A stretch of 64,000 bases of DNA from JACPVF01 sp964502095 (GCA_964502095.1 CAZCUF010000005.1:166531-230530); one strand, 5' to 3'; positions 24,183 through 33,067 are shown, numbered from the stretch's first letter. A program made the numbers and translations. Notes: a model not told the origin generated them from the sequence alone.

Positions 24183-26786
24183 CTAACTGCGCAATTTCGC
24201 GCCCGTTTCCTGTTCCAGCCGTTTGACGATCCTGTTACGGATGGCGGCGGCCTCCGCGTCCGTCATGGTTTTATCGGAGGCTTGATAGGTCAGGTTATAT
24301 GCTAGCGATTTTTTCCCTTCCCCGATCTGGTTTCCGCGATATACGTCGAACAAGCGAACGTTGGTCACTGACTTGCCGCCGGTTTGACGGATCAACGCTT
24401 CCACGCGGGATGCCGGGATTGATTCATCCACGATCAGCGCGATATCCTCGAGGACAGGCGGATACTCGGGCACAGGTGCGATGCCGTATGTGGGAGTCAC
24501 AGCGCGCAGGCTTTCGAGATCGAATTCCGCGGCCAAGACCGGGGAGTTATTCAATTCATAATTTTCCTTCACCAACGGATGCAGTTCGCCGAACACGCCA
24601 ACGGTTTGTCCATTGATTTTTACTTCCGCGGCTTTGCCCGGGTGCAGGTAATTAACGGAATCAATCGGAGCGTAGGTCACATCGGTGAAACGGAGGCCGC
24701 TCAAAAGGAGTTCGACGCGCCCCTTGAGATCGTAAAAGTCGAACGCGGGGGAATCTTTTGCGTCCCAGGCGGTTGGTTCGCGTCGGCCGGTCAGCACAAT
24801 GGCCAGTTTGCTTTTTTCACGCGGCAGGTCGTTTTTTACCGGCTCGAAGACCGGACCGATCTCGAACATCGCCAGCGACTCGGCGTGTGTGTTCTTTTCC
24901 GCGGCCTCCAGAATCGAAGCGGCCAAATTGCGGCGCAGTACGCTCTTTTCCGGTGCGATGGGATTCGCGATGCGCACGTATTCGCTTTGCGGCGCAAGGC
25001 GGCCTTCGCGTTCGGGCGATGTCATGCGATAGGTGACAACTTCCTGCAAGCCAAGCGCCACCAGCAGGTCGCGTACCCGCTCCTCCCATTCGTAAATGGG
25101 ATTACCAATTTGCGGTGGGAGCGAATCAGCCATGAGCGTTTCGGGGATGCGGTCGTAACCGTAGACGCGCGCGATCTCTTCGAGCACATCGGCCTGACCG
25201 ATCACGCCTTCGCCGATGTCGAGACGATGCGGCGGCGTTTTGACCTTGACTTCGTTCTTTTCAACGGTGCATTTAAATTCGAGCCGCGCCAGTAGATCTG
25301 CAATTTGTTTGGCAGTTAGATCTATGCCGAGCAAACGCTTTACATCCGAGGGTGTGACGACAACCGTCGGATTCTTCGGTTTGAGCGGATATTCGTCCAC
25401 GAGGCCGGGCGCGATCTGGCCGCCCGACCATTCGGCCATTAATTGCAGGCCGCGCTTCACGCCCATCTCTGCCAGCGCGGGATGCACGCCGCGTGAGAAA
25501 CGGAAGGAAGCTTCGGATGGCAGGTTATGTTGTTTGGCGGTGCGGCGGATATTGATGAAATTCCAAGCCGCGCCCTCCAATAGAATGTTCGTGGTGCTGA
25601 CGCCGCGTACGATGACCTTGCCCATCGTCGCCGCATCGGATGAAATTTCGATTCCCGTCGCGTCCAGCACTTCTTTGGATGCATCGTACACTTCGCTTTC
25701 CTCGCCGCCCATCACGCCCGCGATGGAAAGCGGACCTTTTTCATCGCAGACGAGCACATTCGCGGAAGTGAGTTTGCGGTCTGTACCATCCAGCGTTTTG
25801 AGTTTTTCGCCGTCTTTGGCAGTGCGCGTGACGATCTTGACCGGTTTCTTTCCGGCGCGCGCTTTGAGTACGTCATAATCGAAAGCGTGCAGTGGTTCGC
25901 CAAGTTCGAGCATGGCATAGTTGGTCGCGTCCACGATGCAATTGATCGGGCGCATGCCCGCCAGTTTGAGCCTGCGCTGGATTTGATAGGGGCTGGGCTT
26001 GATCTCCACATTGCGGATCAGCCCGAGTACGAAGCGCGGATTCAGTTCCGGATCGGCGATTTCGATGGAGGCCAGACCTTCGATGGGATCGCCGCCGGTC
26101 TTTAACTTGACTGTCGGCTGTTTCAACTCGCGGCCGATCAGCGCGGCAAGTTCGCGCGCCACGCCGATCACGTTCACGTTGCGCGCCATGTTGGGCAGGA
26201 TGCTGATGTCGAACACGGCATCGCCCATGTAATCGGCCAGCGGCATGCCAACCGGCGCATCGTCATTGAGCAGGATGATGCCTTCATGTTCATCGGAGAT
26301 GCCCAGTTCCTTCTCCGAGCAGACCATCGAGTAGGACTCGACGCCGCGGATCTTGGCGCGCTTGAGAGTCGTCAATTGCTGGCCTTCGGCGTGGCCATCG
26401 TATAGTGTGGCGCCTTCTTTGGCATACGCCACCTTGACCGGCTTTGCAAGCTTGCCCACGCCTTTCAAATGGAAAATGTTCGGCGCGCCGGTGAGCACCA
26501 CCTGCTCTTTTTGACCGTCATATAAATCGAGCAGAGTCAATCGGTCCGCGTTGGGATGCGGGTTGACCTGTCGGATTTCGGCCACCACGATTTTTTCGCG
26601 GTCCCATGCAATGCCGCTGGTTTTGAACTCGTGTTTTTCATCCGCTTGACGCGCGGGCATCTCCAAACCGGCGTAGTGAATCTCGTCCACTTCGAGGCCG
26701 GCCAGGGTCAATTTGCGCGCGATGTCTTCAACGGTCAATCCGTCGAGGTCAATGAAATCTTTCAGCCAGGATACGGGTATTTTCAT
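24183..26786 (-). CDS. pheT: Phenylalanyl-tRNA synthetase beta subunit
   Basis: 867 residues. Order: N-terminal domain (MKIPVSWLKDFIDLD), EMAP-II-like tRNA-binding domain (VAEIRQVNPHPNADRLTLLDLYDG), B3/B4 editing domain (RPINCIVDATNYAMLELGEPLHAFD, then the GVMGGEESEV motif), B5 domain, core catalytic-like domain (GYDRIPETL onward) and C-terminal ferredoxin-fold anticodon-binding domain ending near GAKLRS. Forms the alpha2-beta2 enzyme with PheS, charging tRNA-Phe and editing Tyr errors. Starts nine bases after the pheS stop with GGAGG; regulated with pheS by the T-box. Confidence 0.96.
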   Translation of the reverse strand: MKIPVSWLKDFIDLDGLTVEDIARKLTLAGLEVDEIHYAGLEMPARQADEKHEFKTSGIAWDREKIVVAEIRQVNPHPNADRLTLLDLYDGQKEQVVLTGAPNIFHLKGVGKLAKPVKVAYAKEGATLYDGHAEGQQLTTLKRAKIRGVESYSMVCSEKELGISDEHEGIILLNDDAPVGMPLADYMGDAVFDISILPNMARNVNVIGVARELAALIGRELKQPTVKLKTGGDPIEGLASIEIADPELNPRFVLGLIRNVEIKPSPYQIQRRLKLAGMRPINCIVDATNYAMLELGEPLHAFDYDVLKARAGKKPVKIVTRTAKDGEKLKTLDGTDRKLTSANVLVCDEKGPLSIAGVMGGEESEVYDASKEVLDATGIEISSDAATMGKVIVRGVSTTNILLEGAAWNFINIRRTAKQHNLPSEASFRFSRGVHPALAEMGVKRGLQLMAEWSGGQIAPGLVDEYPLKPKNPTVVVTPSDVKRLLGIDLTAKQIADLLARLEFKCTVEKNEVKVKTPPHRLDIGEGVIGQADVLEEIARVYGYDRIPETLMADSLPPQIGNPIYEWEERVRDLLVALGLQEVVTYRMTSPEREGRLAPQSEYVRIANPIAPEKSVLRRNLAASILEAAEKNTHAESLAMFEIGPVFEPVKNDLPREKSKLAIVLTGRREPTAWDAKDSPAFDFYDLKGRVELLLSGLRFTDVTYAPIDSVNYLHPGKAAEVKINGQTVGVFGELHPLVKENYELNNSPVLAAEFDLESLRAVTPTYGIAPVPEYPPVLEDIALIVDESIPASRVEALIRQTGGKSVTNVRLFDVYRGNQIGEGKKSLAYNLTYQASDKTMTDAEAAAIRNRIVKRLEQETGAKLRS

Positions 26787-26795
26787 TCCGGCCTC

Positions 26796-27854
26796 CTAGA
26801 ATTGCTCGAGGAAACGCAGATCGTTTCCCCAGAAATAACGAATATCGTCGATCTTATAGCGCAGCATCAACTGGCGCTCCGGCCCCATGCCCCACGCGAA
26901 ACCGGAATAGCGCGCCGGATCGTATCCGCCGTTTTGCAGTACCACCGGGTGCACCATGCCGCATCCCAAAATTTCGAGCCAGCCCGAATTTTTGCAAACG
27001 GCACAGCCTTTGCCGCCGCACACAAAACATTCCGCATCCATCTCGGCGGACGGTTCAGTGAATGGAAAGTATGAGGCGCGAAAGCGCGTGCGTGCGTTCT
27101 GCCCGAACATGCGGTGCGCAAAGTTGACCAGCGTGCCTTTGAGATCCGCGAACGTAATGTGTTCGCCCACCACGAGTCCTTCGACCTGGTTGAATTGAAT
27201 CTCGGAGCGCGCAGTGATCTGTTCATAACGGAAGCACATACCGGGCAGTGCGATGCGGATCGGCGGGGGGTTATCCGGATTCATCGCCGCGTACTCGCGC
27301 ATGGCGTGAATTTGTCCCGGCGAAGTGTGCGTGCGCATCAGAATCGGATTATCGCCGCGCTCGCCAGCCTCCACATAAAACGAATCCTGCATTTCGCGCG
27401 CGGGATGATGCGGCGGAAAATTGAGCAGTTGAAAATTCATTTCATCCGATTCGACCTCGCGCGAGGTATAAACTTGAAAACCCATTTCAGCGAGAATGGC
27501 CAGCACGCGCCGTAATTGTTGCGTGGATGGATGCAGGCGGCCAACGTGAACCGGACGACCCGGCAGAGTCACATCCAATTGCGCTTCACTCAGCGAGCGT
27601 TCCAGCGCGGACCGTTTGACTGCTTCCGTTTTTTCGGCGAACGCCGCCTCGAGTGCAACTTTGACGCGGTTCGCGGCCTGCCCAACTGCCGGCCGTTCCT
27701 CTTTGGAGAGTCCGCCCAGTCCGCTGAAGACCTGCATGAGCGCGGAACTTCTGCCCAAATGCGTCACGCGCCAGGCCTCGAGCGCAGTCTCATCCTGCAC
27801 GGAAGTCAACGCCTCCAGTGCGGATTTTTCGATTTCGCCTAACTTGTCCAACAT
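26796..27854 (-). CDS. pheS: Phenylalanyl-tRNA synthetase alpha subunit
   Basis: 352 residues, standard size. N-terminal coiled-coil (MLDKLGEIEKSALEALTSVQDE), class II motif 2 (MRTHTSPGQIHAM...CFRYEQITARSEIQFNQVEGLVV) and motif 3 (GFAWGMGPERQLMLRYKIDDIRYFWGNDLRFLEQF). A Cys-rich CFVCGGKGCAVCKNSGW insert is usual in bacterial PheS. Start ATG 27854 has GGAGGACGT upstream; the longer open frame runs into the T-box terminator. First gene of the pheST operon. Confidence 0.96.
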   Translation of the reverse strand: MLDKLGEIEKSALEALTSVQDETALEAWRVTHLGRSSALMQVFSGLGGLSKEERPAVGQAANRVKVALEAAFAEKTEAVKRSALERSLSEAQLDVTLPGRPVHVGRLHPSTQQLRRVLAILAEMGFQVYTSREVESDEMNFQLLNFPPHHPAREMQDSFYVEAGERGDNPILMRTHTSPGQIHAMREYAAMNPDNPPPIRIALPGMCFRYEQITARSEIQFNQVEGLVVGEHITFADLKGTLVNFAHRMFGQNARTRFRASYFPFTEPSAEMDAECFVCGGKGCAVCKNSGWLEILGCGMVHPVVLQNGGYDPARYSGFAWGMGPERQLMLRYKIDDIRYFWGNDLRFLEQF

Positions 27855-27900
27855 ACGTCCTCCGTTTTGCAGGGGTGAAGCATCGCTGGTTATATAGCTT

Positions 27901-27939
27901 CCAAAACAAAACCTCCCGTCCACATTATGGGACGGGAGG
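27901..27939 (-). terminator. T-box terminator
   Basis: CCTCCCGTCC (27939-27930) / GGACGGGAGG (27921-27912), eight-base loop, then TTTTGTTTTGG on the minus strand. Confidence 0.93.
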
Positions 27940-28206
27940 CGCATATGCGTCCCGCGGTGCCACCCAAATTAATCGCCGAGCGATTCACTTTGTGCCGACT
28001 ATTATCGGCCTCCACCATAACGCCGGGTTTGCGGCTCGGACTACTAATGATGGCGCAGTCTCGCTACGCATCCATGATTCACCCGAACGGCTCAGGAGGG
28101 AACTTCGACTGGTTTCGGTCGAGCGCGAATTTCAGCCTTGCTTTCGCGCTTCTCTGGCGGCTTCTGCCAGCTTACTTTCCTCTATCATCGCCTTTGAAAT
28201 ATTGTG
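27901..28206 (-). promoter_or_regulatory. T-box leader of pheST
   Basis: The diagnostic T-box GGGTGGCACCGCG lies at 27965-27953 (minus). Upstream are stem-I blocks: GATGATAGAGGAAAGTA near 28189-28173, the AGAGAAGC and GGCTGAAA elements, and a candidate specifier codon TTC (Phe) at 28102-28100. Downstream is the terminator. Uncharged tRNA-Phe would pair with TTC and with the T-box bulge, favouring the antiterminator and pheST expression. It accounts for most of the 416 bases between pheS and the divergent gene. Class is secure; the exact specifier position is inferred. Confidence 0.92.
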
Positions 28207-28212
28207 TTTGTA

Positions 28213-28240
28213 ATTATCCGCAAAAACAGATGCCTGTCAA
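28213..28240 (-). promoter_or_regulatory. Promoter of the T-box/pheST transcript
   Basis: Minus strand TTGACA (28240-28235), 16-base spacer, GATAAT (28218-28213). Predicted start near 28206. It overlaps the region feeding the divergent glycosyltransferase gene. Confidence 0.65.
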
Positions 28241-28257
28241 GGCGGAAAGGCGGTTGG

Positions 28258-28263
28258 TATAAT
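28258..28263 (+). promoter_or_regulatory. -10 box of the first GT-C gene, leaderless
   Basis: TATAAT in the context GGTATAATCC, only seven bases before ATG 28271, so the mRNA would start at or next to the start codon. No ribosome-binding site is present. CTGTCA at 28234-28239 could be a -35 with an 18-base spacer. Confidence 0.55.
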
Positions 28264-28270
28264 CCAGCCG

Positions 28271-29989
28271 ATGAACTCGAGAAAGTTATTCGACATCCTG
28301 CTTTACGGGGGGTTGATCGTTGCATTCCTCGCGCCGCGCCTGCCCGCACTTGGTACATTTTCCACAGCCGATGAACCCTATTGGTTGAGCATGGGCGCGA
28401 ATTTCTATTACGCGCTGGGCCAGCGCCAGTTTCAAAACACGGTGTACGAGTATCAGCCTGCCGTGACGACGATGTGGATCGTCACTGCCGCGCTGATGAT
28501 TTATTTTCCGCAGTATCGCGGGCTGGGACAGGGCTATCTCGAGTACGAAAAAGGCGCGCTCGACCCGTTCATGCTTCAGCACGGCAAAGATCCGCTGATC
28601 CTTTTACGCGATGCGCGCCTGCTTCAGGTTTTACTGATTGCATTCCTTCTGGTGGTTCTGTTTTATTTACTGCAACGTTTACTTTCCAAACCCATCGCGT
28701 TCTTTTCGATTCTATTGGTTTCATTTGATCCGTTCTTTTTGGGCCAATCGCGCTTACTCGATCACGAAGCCATGCTGGCTTTATTCATCCTCGTCTCGGT
28801 GCTGGCATTGACGATCTATCTCTTTCAAGATCGCAAATTGATTTTCCTGATTCTTTCCGGCCTTGCGGCTGGTTTCGCACAACTCACGAAATCATCGGGC
28901 ATCGCGCTGCTCGCGCCGGTCGGCGTTTTGCTTTTGATACAACTCATTCAGGAACGCGCCGCCTTTGGCAAAGCCATTTTGAACGCGCTTAGAATTTTCG
29001 GCATTTGGCTGGCGGCGCTGATCGTCACATACATCGTCTTTTGGCCGGGCATGTGGGTGGCGCCGGGAAAAATGTTATATGAAGTATATGGGAACGCCTT
29101 CAGCTATGCGTTCGAAGGCGCGCGCCTCAAAGCGATTGGCGACGTGGAGAGTCAACCAAGTCTCAGCCTGAGTCTCAGCGGCATCGGCGCCCTGCTGAGC
29201 GATATTTCCTGGCGGACGACGTTCATCACCTGGCTGGGGATTCTCTTCGGGATTCTGTTCCCGTTCACGCGCCGCCGCGAGCTGGTGCGCCCCAACGCGC
29301 GTTGGCTTGCACTGACTCTGCTCGCCACAGCCCTCGCTTTCGTGATCATGTTCGGCCTCGCGCAAGGGCGCAATTCCCCACATTACACGCTGACGAGTTA
29401 TGGAGCGTTGAATCTGCTGGCGGGCATGGGCTGGTATTATGCGGTTCAGTGGATCGGGCAAAGGCTGGGATTCCTTCGCTCGGACTGGAGCAGGTACGCG
29501 GTCCTGTGCGCGGCGGTTTTGGTTCAAATCTGGAGCGCGGCCGCGTTCTATCCGTATTATTTCACGTACCGAAACCCGGCCTTATATGCGTTGAGTTCCG
29601 ATAAGCGATATCCGCAATTCGCGTACGGCGAAGGGCTGGAGCTGGCCGCGCAGTATCTGGCAAAATTGCCGCGCGCCGAAGAATCGACCGCGCTGGTCTA
29701 TTATGCGCGCGGCTGTTTCTCGTATTTTTATCCGGGGCAGACCACGCGCTTCAAGCCCTATTATGTGGACGCAGATCATGTGCAGGATTTGCTGGACTCT
29801 TTGCACGAAGCGGATTATTTGGTGCTATATAACGCGGTGCAAGGTAAGCTCGAAAAGTATGATCGGTTAATCAGTGCGTTGGCAGATGTGAAACCCATCA
29901 AGGAAATTTGGCTGAACGGATACAAATACGCGACGGTTTATCGCGTGGCCGATTTTTCTCCTGCAGTGTTCGAGGCGCTATCCAAATGA
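28271..29989 (+). CDS. GT-C membrane glycosyltransferase (ArnT/PMT-like)
   Basis: 572 residues with about ten to twelve hydrophobic helices. After the first helix comes the catalytic-type Asp-Glu of GT39-like enzymes (Asp34-Glu35 in TADEPYWLS). Such proteins move a sugar from a polyprenyl-phosphate carrier to a lipid, glycan or protein on the outer face of the membrane. A soluble C-terminal part of about 120 residues follows the last helix. Next gene is a paralogue starting three bases after this stop; the two share a near-identical stretch WPGMWVAPGKMLYEVYGNAFSYAF. Donor and acceptor cannot be read from sequence. Confidence 0.75.
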   Translation: MNSRKLFDILLYGGLIVAFLAPRLPALGTFSTADEPYWLSMGANFYYALGQRQFQNTVYEYQPAVTTMWIVTAALMIYFPQYRGLGQGYLEYEKGALDPFMLQHGKDPLILLRDARLLQVLLIAFLLVVLFYLLQRLLSKPIAFFSILLVSFDPFFLGQSRLLDHEAMLALFILVSVLALTIYLFQDRKLIFLILSGLAAGFAQLTKSSGIALLAPVGVLLLIQLIQERAAFGKAILNALRIFGIWLAALIVTYIVFWPGMWVAPGKMLYEVYGNAFSYAFEGARLKAIGDVESQPSLSLSLSGIGALLSDISWRTTFITWLGILFGILFPFTRRRELVRPNARWLALTLLATALAFVIMFGLAQGRNSPHYTLTSYGALNLLAGMGWYYAVQWIGQRLGFLRSDWSRYAVLCAAVLVQIWSAAAFYPYYFTYRNPALYALSSDKRYPQFAYGEGLELAAQYLAKLPRAEESTALVYYARGCFSYFYPGQTTRFKPYYVDADHVQDLLDSLHEADYLVLYNAVQGKLEKYDRLISALADVKPIKEIWLNGYKYATVYRVADFSPAVFEALSK

Positions 29990-29992
29990 CGG

Positions 29993-31723
29993 GTGAAAAT
30001 GCAGAAAAATAAATTAAGCTGGCTTTTGACGTTGATTTTACTGCTGGTGTTGATCGTGCCGTCGCACGCGATCGGCATCGCCCGGTTTTCAGACATCGAT
30101 GAGCCGTGGTGGGTGATCTCCGGTTCGAACTTTTACTATGCTGTCACTCATCACGATTACGCGTCCACGATCTACGAATATCATCCGGGAGTGACAACGA
30201 CCTGGATCGTGGCCGCGGGGATGCTGGCATATTTCCCCCAATATCGCGGGCTGGGTCAGGGCTACTTCGATGCGCGCAAGGATAACTTCGATAACTTTCT
30301 CAAGGAACACGGCAAACAGACACTGATTTTGTTGCGCGACAGCCGTTTAATTCAAACTGCGGTGCTGGTTGTGCTGGCGCTGTTGGCCTTTTTCCTGCTC
30401 CAATTCTTGATCGACCGTACGATCGCGTTTCTCGCCATTGTCCTTGCAATGGATGCGCCGTTCTTCCTCGGGCATGCGCGCCTGCTCAACCATGAAGCCA
30501 TGCTTTCGCTGTTTATACTGATTTCCGTGCTGGGTATGTTGGTCTATCTGCATAAAGGCCGCAAGTGGATGTATCTGCTCGTTTCAGGCGCGGCTTTCGG
30601 GCTGGCGCAATTGACCAAGTCAACGTCCATCGTGGTTGTTCCGGTGATCGGCCTGATGTTATTCGTGGGGCTTTTTGAACGCGAAAGCGGAAGAAAGCTC
30701 GGCGCAAAATTCCTGAATACCGCCGGAATTTTTGGTGTGTGGCTGATTACAGCCGCGCTGGTCTATGTGATCTTGTGGCCGGGCATGTGGGTGGCGCCGG
30801 GAAAAATGCTGTATGAAGTGTATGGCAATGCCTTCAGTTACGCGTTTCAGGGCGCGCGGCTGGATGTGACGCAGGAACTTCAGCCTGCAAAATTCAGCTT
30901 GAATATCAATCTGACGGGGATTGCGATTTATCTCATTCGCTGGCTGACCCGTTCCACGTGGATCACGTGGCTGGGTCTTATTCTGGCGGTTTTCGCTCTC
31001 TTCTCGAAGAAAAAGGAACTGGTCTCATCGCTGGCAAAATGGATGATGGGCTATCTCGCGCTCATAGCTGTTTTGTTCATCGTCATGTTCGGCATTGCAC
31101 AGGGACGCGATTCGCCTCATTATATTTTGACCAGCTTTGTCTGTCTCGATTTGATCGCCGGGATGGGCTGGGGATACGCGCTGATCTGGCTGTCCGGTCG
31201 CTGGCCTGCCCTCGCGAAAACATGGACGAAAGTATCGGTCATGGCGGTTTTGATCGTACTGCAAATCGGCAGTGCCCTGCCGTATTATCCATATTATTTT
31301 ACGTATGAGAATCCAGTCATGCATGCCATACTGGGCAATGTGCCTTACGGCTATGGCGAAGGACTCGACCGCGCCGCCGCGTATTTGGCGCAAAAACCGG
31401 ACGCGTCCGCGATGAAGGTATATGCCTACGCGGGCATGGGACCGTTCTCGTATTTCTTTCCGGGGCGAACCGAGGTGTTGAAGAAAGTGTATCTCACCGA
31501 GGATGGCCTGCCTTCCGTCATTGCGGGGATGAAGTGGGCCGACTATCTCGTGTTATATACCGAACTGCAAAACACCCAACCCGAATCGGTGAAACTTTTG
31601 CAGGCATTGAAGGATGTTCAGCCCGAGAAGATTATTTCGATTCACGGTATGGAATATGCGCGCATTTATCGAATCGCAGATATTCCCCAGAGCGTATACG
31701 ATGCGATGGCAAAAATAAAATAA
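29993..31723 (+). CDS. GT-C membrane glycosyltransferase, tandem paralogue
   Basis: 576 residues; same layout as the preceding gene, with Asp36-Glu37 in SDIDEPWWVISG after the first helix. Conserved with its neighbour along the whole length (for example PQYRGLGQGY, LTKS, WPGMWVAPGKMLYEVYGNAFSYAF, the NxPxxxA...YGEGLxxAAxYLA segment). Clearly an operon partner. Two copies suggest successive steps or two acceptor specificities in building a surface glycan; this is inference. Its stop codon lies in the terminator shared with surE. Confidence 0.75.
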   Translation: MKMQKNKLSWLLTLILLLVLIVPSHAIGIARFSDIDEPWWVISGSNFYYAVTHHDYASTIYEYHPGVTTTWIVAAGMLAYFPQYRGLGQGYFDARKDNFDNFLKEHGKQTLILLRDSRLIQTAVLVVLALLAFFLLQFLIDRTIAFLAIVLAMDAPFFLGHARLLNHEAMLSLFILISVLGMLVYLHKGRKWMYLLVSGAAFGLAQLTKSTSIVVVPVIGLMLFVGLFERESGRKLGAKFLNTAGIFGVWLITAALVYVILWPGMWVAPGKMLYEVYGNAFSYAFQGARLDVTQELQPAKFSLNINLTGIAIYLIRWLTRSTWITWLGLILAVFALFSKKKELVSSLAKWMMGYLALIAVLFIVMFGIAQGRDSPHYILTSFVCLDLIAGMGWGYALIWLSGRWPALAKTWTKVSVMAVLIVLQIGSALPYYPYYFTYENPVMHAILGNVPYGYGEGLDRAAAYLAQKPDASAMKVYAYAGMGPFSYFFPGRTEVLKKVYLTEDGLPSVIAGMKWADYLVLYTELQNTQPESVKLLQALKDVQPEKIISIHGMEYARIYRIADIPQSVYDAMAKIK

Positions 31724-31747
31724 ACGGCCCGCGGGCCGTTTATTTTT
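31718..31747. terminator. Bidirectional terminator overlapping two stop codons
   Basis: AAATAAACGGCC (31718-31729) / GGCCGTTTATTT (31734-31745), loop CGCG, with T-rich ends on both strands. It includes the stop codons of the GT-C gene (plus) and of surE (minus). Confidence 0.9.
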
Positions 31748-32549
31748 TACGCAATTCTTTTTCGAATTCCTGCAAGTCCACGTGCGCGGTCAAATCGAGG
31801 CTGAGCGGTGTGACGGATACCAGCCGTTTTTTACGAAGCACGTACACGTCCGAATCCGGTTTGTCGTGATCGAGACGCGCGGCTTCTTTGTATCCGATGT
31901 GCCCCGGAACATTCCACGATGCGCGCACCGGCGCGACGGATTCATAATAGCGCTGACGCGAAAGCCTGGTGATTTGCCAGGGCGTTTCAAGAGTGGCGTC
32001 GGAGGGAACGTCAATTTTGAGCAGATTGACTTCCTCGTTGAAAATATTTCTGTCGAGTAATTTCTGCGCGAACAGCACGGCAAAATGCGCCGCGGCAGAG
32101 AAGTCAATCTCTTCGGAATAGCTGAGATGATAACGCGCGTCGGCTTCGAGCGAAACTGCCAGGGCGCGATAGCCGAGCGCGGCGGCTTCCATGGCCGCGC
32201 CGACTGTGCCGGAAATGGTGACGCCCGTGCCGACATTTTCGCCATAGTTGATTCCCGAAACGACCAGGTCGGGTTTTTGCGGCATGATCTCGAGCACGCC
32301 ATGCAGGACGGCTTGCGCCGGCGAACCGCCCACCGCATGAACGGTCCACTCCTGACCGTTGACTGCTACGCGTTCCTCGCGGATGATCCCATCTGACGTG
32401 TTGGGCAGACTGCGGCCCATGCCCGAGGACTGGTCACGCGGCGCGGCAACGGTAACAAACCCAAGGTCCGAGAGGAAGCGGGCGGCAGTCCATAGACCGG
32501 GGGAACGAATCCCATCGTCGTTGGTAAGAAGAATTTGTGGTTTAGCCAT
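31740..32549 (-). CDS. surE: 5'/3'-nucleotidase SurE
   Basis: Metal-dependent survival-protein phosphatase acting on nucleoside monophosphates, 269 residues. Signature ILLTNDDGIRSPGL with metal ligands Asp11/Asp12; SGINYGENVGTGVTISGTVGAAMEAAALG carries the further Asn ligand; DQSSGMGRSLP loop present. Start ATG 32549 gives the family N-terminus; the longer frame runs into the tRNA-Arg gene. Ribosome site is weak (CGGAATATT). Confidence 0.93.
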   Translation of the reverse strand: MAKPQILLTNDDGIRSPGLWTAARFLSDLGFVTVAAPRDQSSGMGRSLPNTSDGIIREERVAVNGQEWTVHAVGGSPAQAVLHGVLEIMPQKPDLVVSGINYGENVGTGVTISGTVGAAMEAAALGYRALAVSLEADARYHLSYSEEIDFSAAAHFAVLFAQKLLDRNIFNEEVNLLKIDVPSDATLETPWQITRLSRQRYYESVAPVRASWNVPGHIGYKEAARLDHDKPDSDVYVLRKKRLVSVTPLSLDLTAHVDLQEFEKELRKK

Positions 32550-32593
32550 AATATTCCGAAAAGAAAAGAGCGGGTGAACCCGCTCCTCGCTGA

Positions 32594-32670
32594 TGGCGCT
32601 CCTGGCGCGACTCGAACACGCGACCTTTTGGTCCGCAACCAAACGCTCTAATCCACTGAGCTACAGGAGC
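32594..32670 (-). tRNA. tRNA-Arg (anticodon GCG)
   Basis: 77 nt with encoded CCA. Acceptor GCTCCTG pairs with CAGGAGC; D-loop TAGCTCAGTGGATTAGAGC; anticodon loop TTGCGGA between TTTGG/CCAAA reads GCG (Arg, CGC/CGU); T-arm GTTCGAGTC. A GCG anticodon is used here in place of the common ACG. Confidence 0.92.
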
Positions 32671-32687
32671 ATTGGATAGCGGGCGAT

Positions 32688-32716
32688 ATTGTAATCTGGA
32701 ATCAGGGCAGGGTCAA
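32688..32716 (-). promoter_or_regulatory. Promoter of tRNA-Arg
   Basis: Minus strand TTGACC (32716-32711), 17-base spacer, TACAAT (32693-32688). Confidence 0.75.
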
Positions 32717-32721
32717 GACGC

Positions 32722-32750
32722 TTGACCTTGAGGCGCGCTCAATGTAAAAT
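32722..32750 (+). promoter_or_regulatory. Promoter of tRNA-Gly
   Basis: TTGACC (32722-32727), 17-base spacer, TAAAAT (32745-32750), start expected near 32758, just before the tRNA. Back to back with the tRNA-Arg promoter; the two -35 boxes form the palindrome GGTCAAG-ACG-CTTGACC. Confidence 0.75.
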
Positions 32751-32760
32751 CAGCGGGCAT

Positions 32761-32832
32761 GCGGGAGTCGCCAAGTGGTAAGGCGTCAGCCTTCCAAGCT
32801 GATATTCGCGGGTTCGAATCCCGTCTCCCGCT
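32761..32832 (+). tRNA. tRNA-Gly (anticodon TCC)
   Basis: 72 nt. Acceptor GCGGGAG pairs with CTCCCGC; anticodon loop CTTCCAA between TCAGC/GCTGA gives TCC; discriminator T; CCA not encoded. Confidence 0.92.
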
Positions 32833-32835
32833 CAC

Positions 32836-32912
32836 CTCAGTGACCAGTAATCAGTTGGGAATGAATGAGTCTGTCTCGCTGGTTGCTGGTTTACACTTTA
32901 CCGGTCACTGAG
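32836..32912. repeat. Inverted repeat between tRNA-Gly and tRNA-Ile/Met
   Basis: CTCAGTGACC (32836-32845) and GGTCACTGAG (32903-32912) enclose 57 bases with further partial complementarity (CCAGTAATCAG / CTGGTTTAC). It fills most of the spacer between the two tRNAs. Confidence 0.55.
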
Positions 32913-32915
32913 ACC

Positions 32916-32988
32916 GGGCCCGTGGCGCAGTGGTTAGCGCAGACGACTCATAATCGTTTGGTCGCAGGTTCGAATCCTGCCGGGCCCA
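32916..32988 (+). tRNA. tRNA with CAT anticodon (Ile2 or Met)
   Basis: 73 nt. Acceptor GGGCCCG pairs with CGGGCCC; anticodon loop CTCATAA between GACGA/TCGTT gives CAT; discriminator A. The anticodon arm and following bases (GCAGACGACTCATAATCGTTTGGTCGC) resemble E. coli ileX, so the lysidine-modified tRNA-Ile2 is favoured over elongator Met. Initiator is unlikely: the first pair is G-C. Confidence 0.85.
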
Positions 32989-33067
32989 CCTTTGCCGTTT
33001 TTTATAAACTTTATATCCATCCGGGGAAGTTGAATTGTCGAATAGTTACAGGATGAAACGCTGAATC

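Noticed and set aside
27855..27944. N-terminal extension of pheS
   Set aside because: The 30 extra codons lie in the T-box terminator; the RBS precedes ATG 27854.
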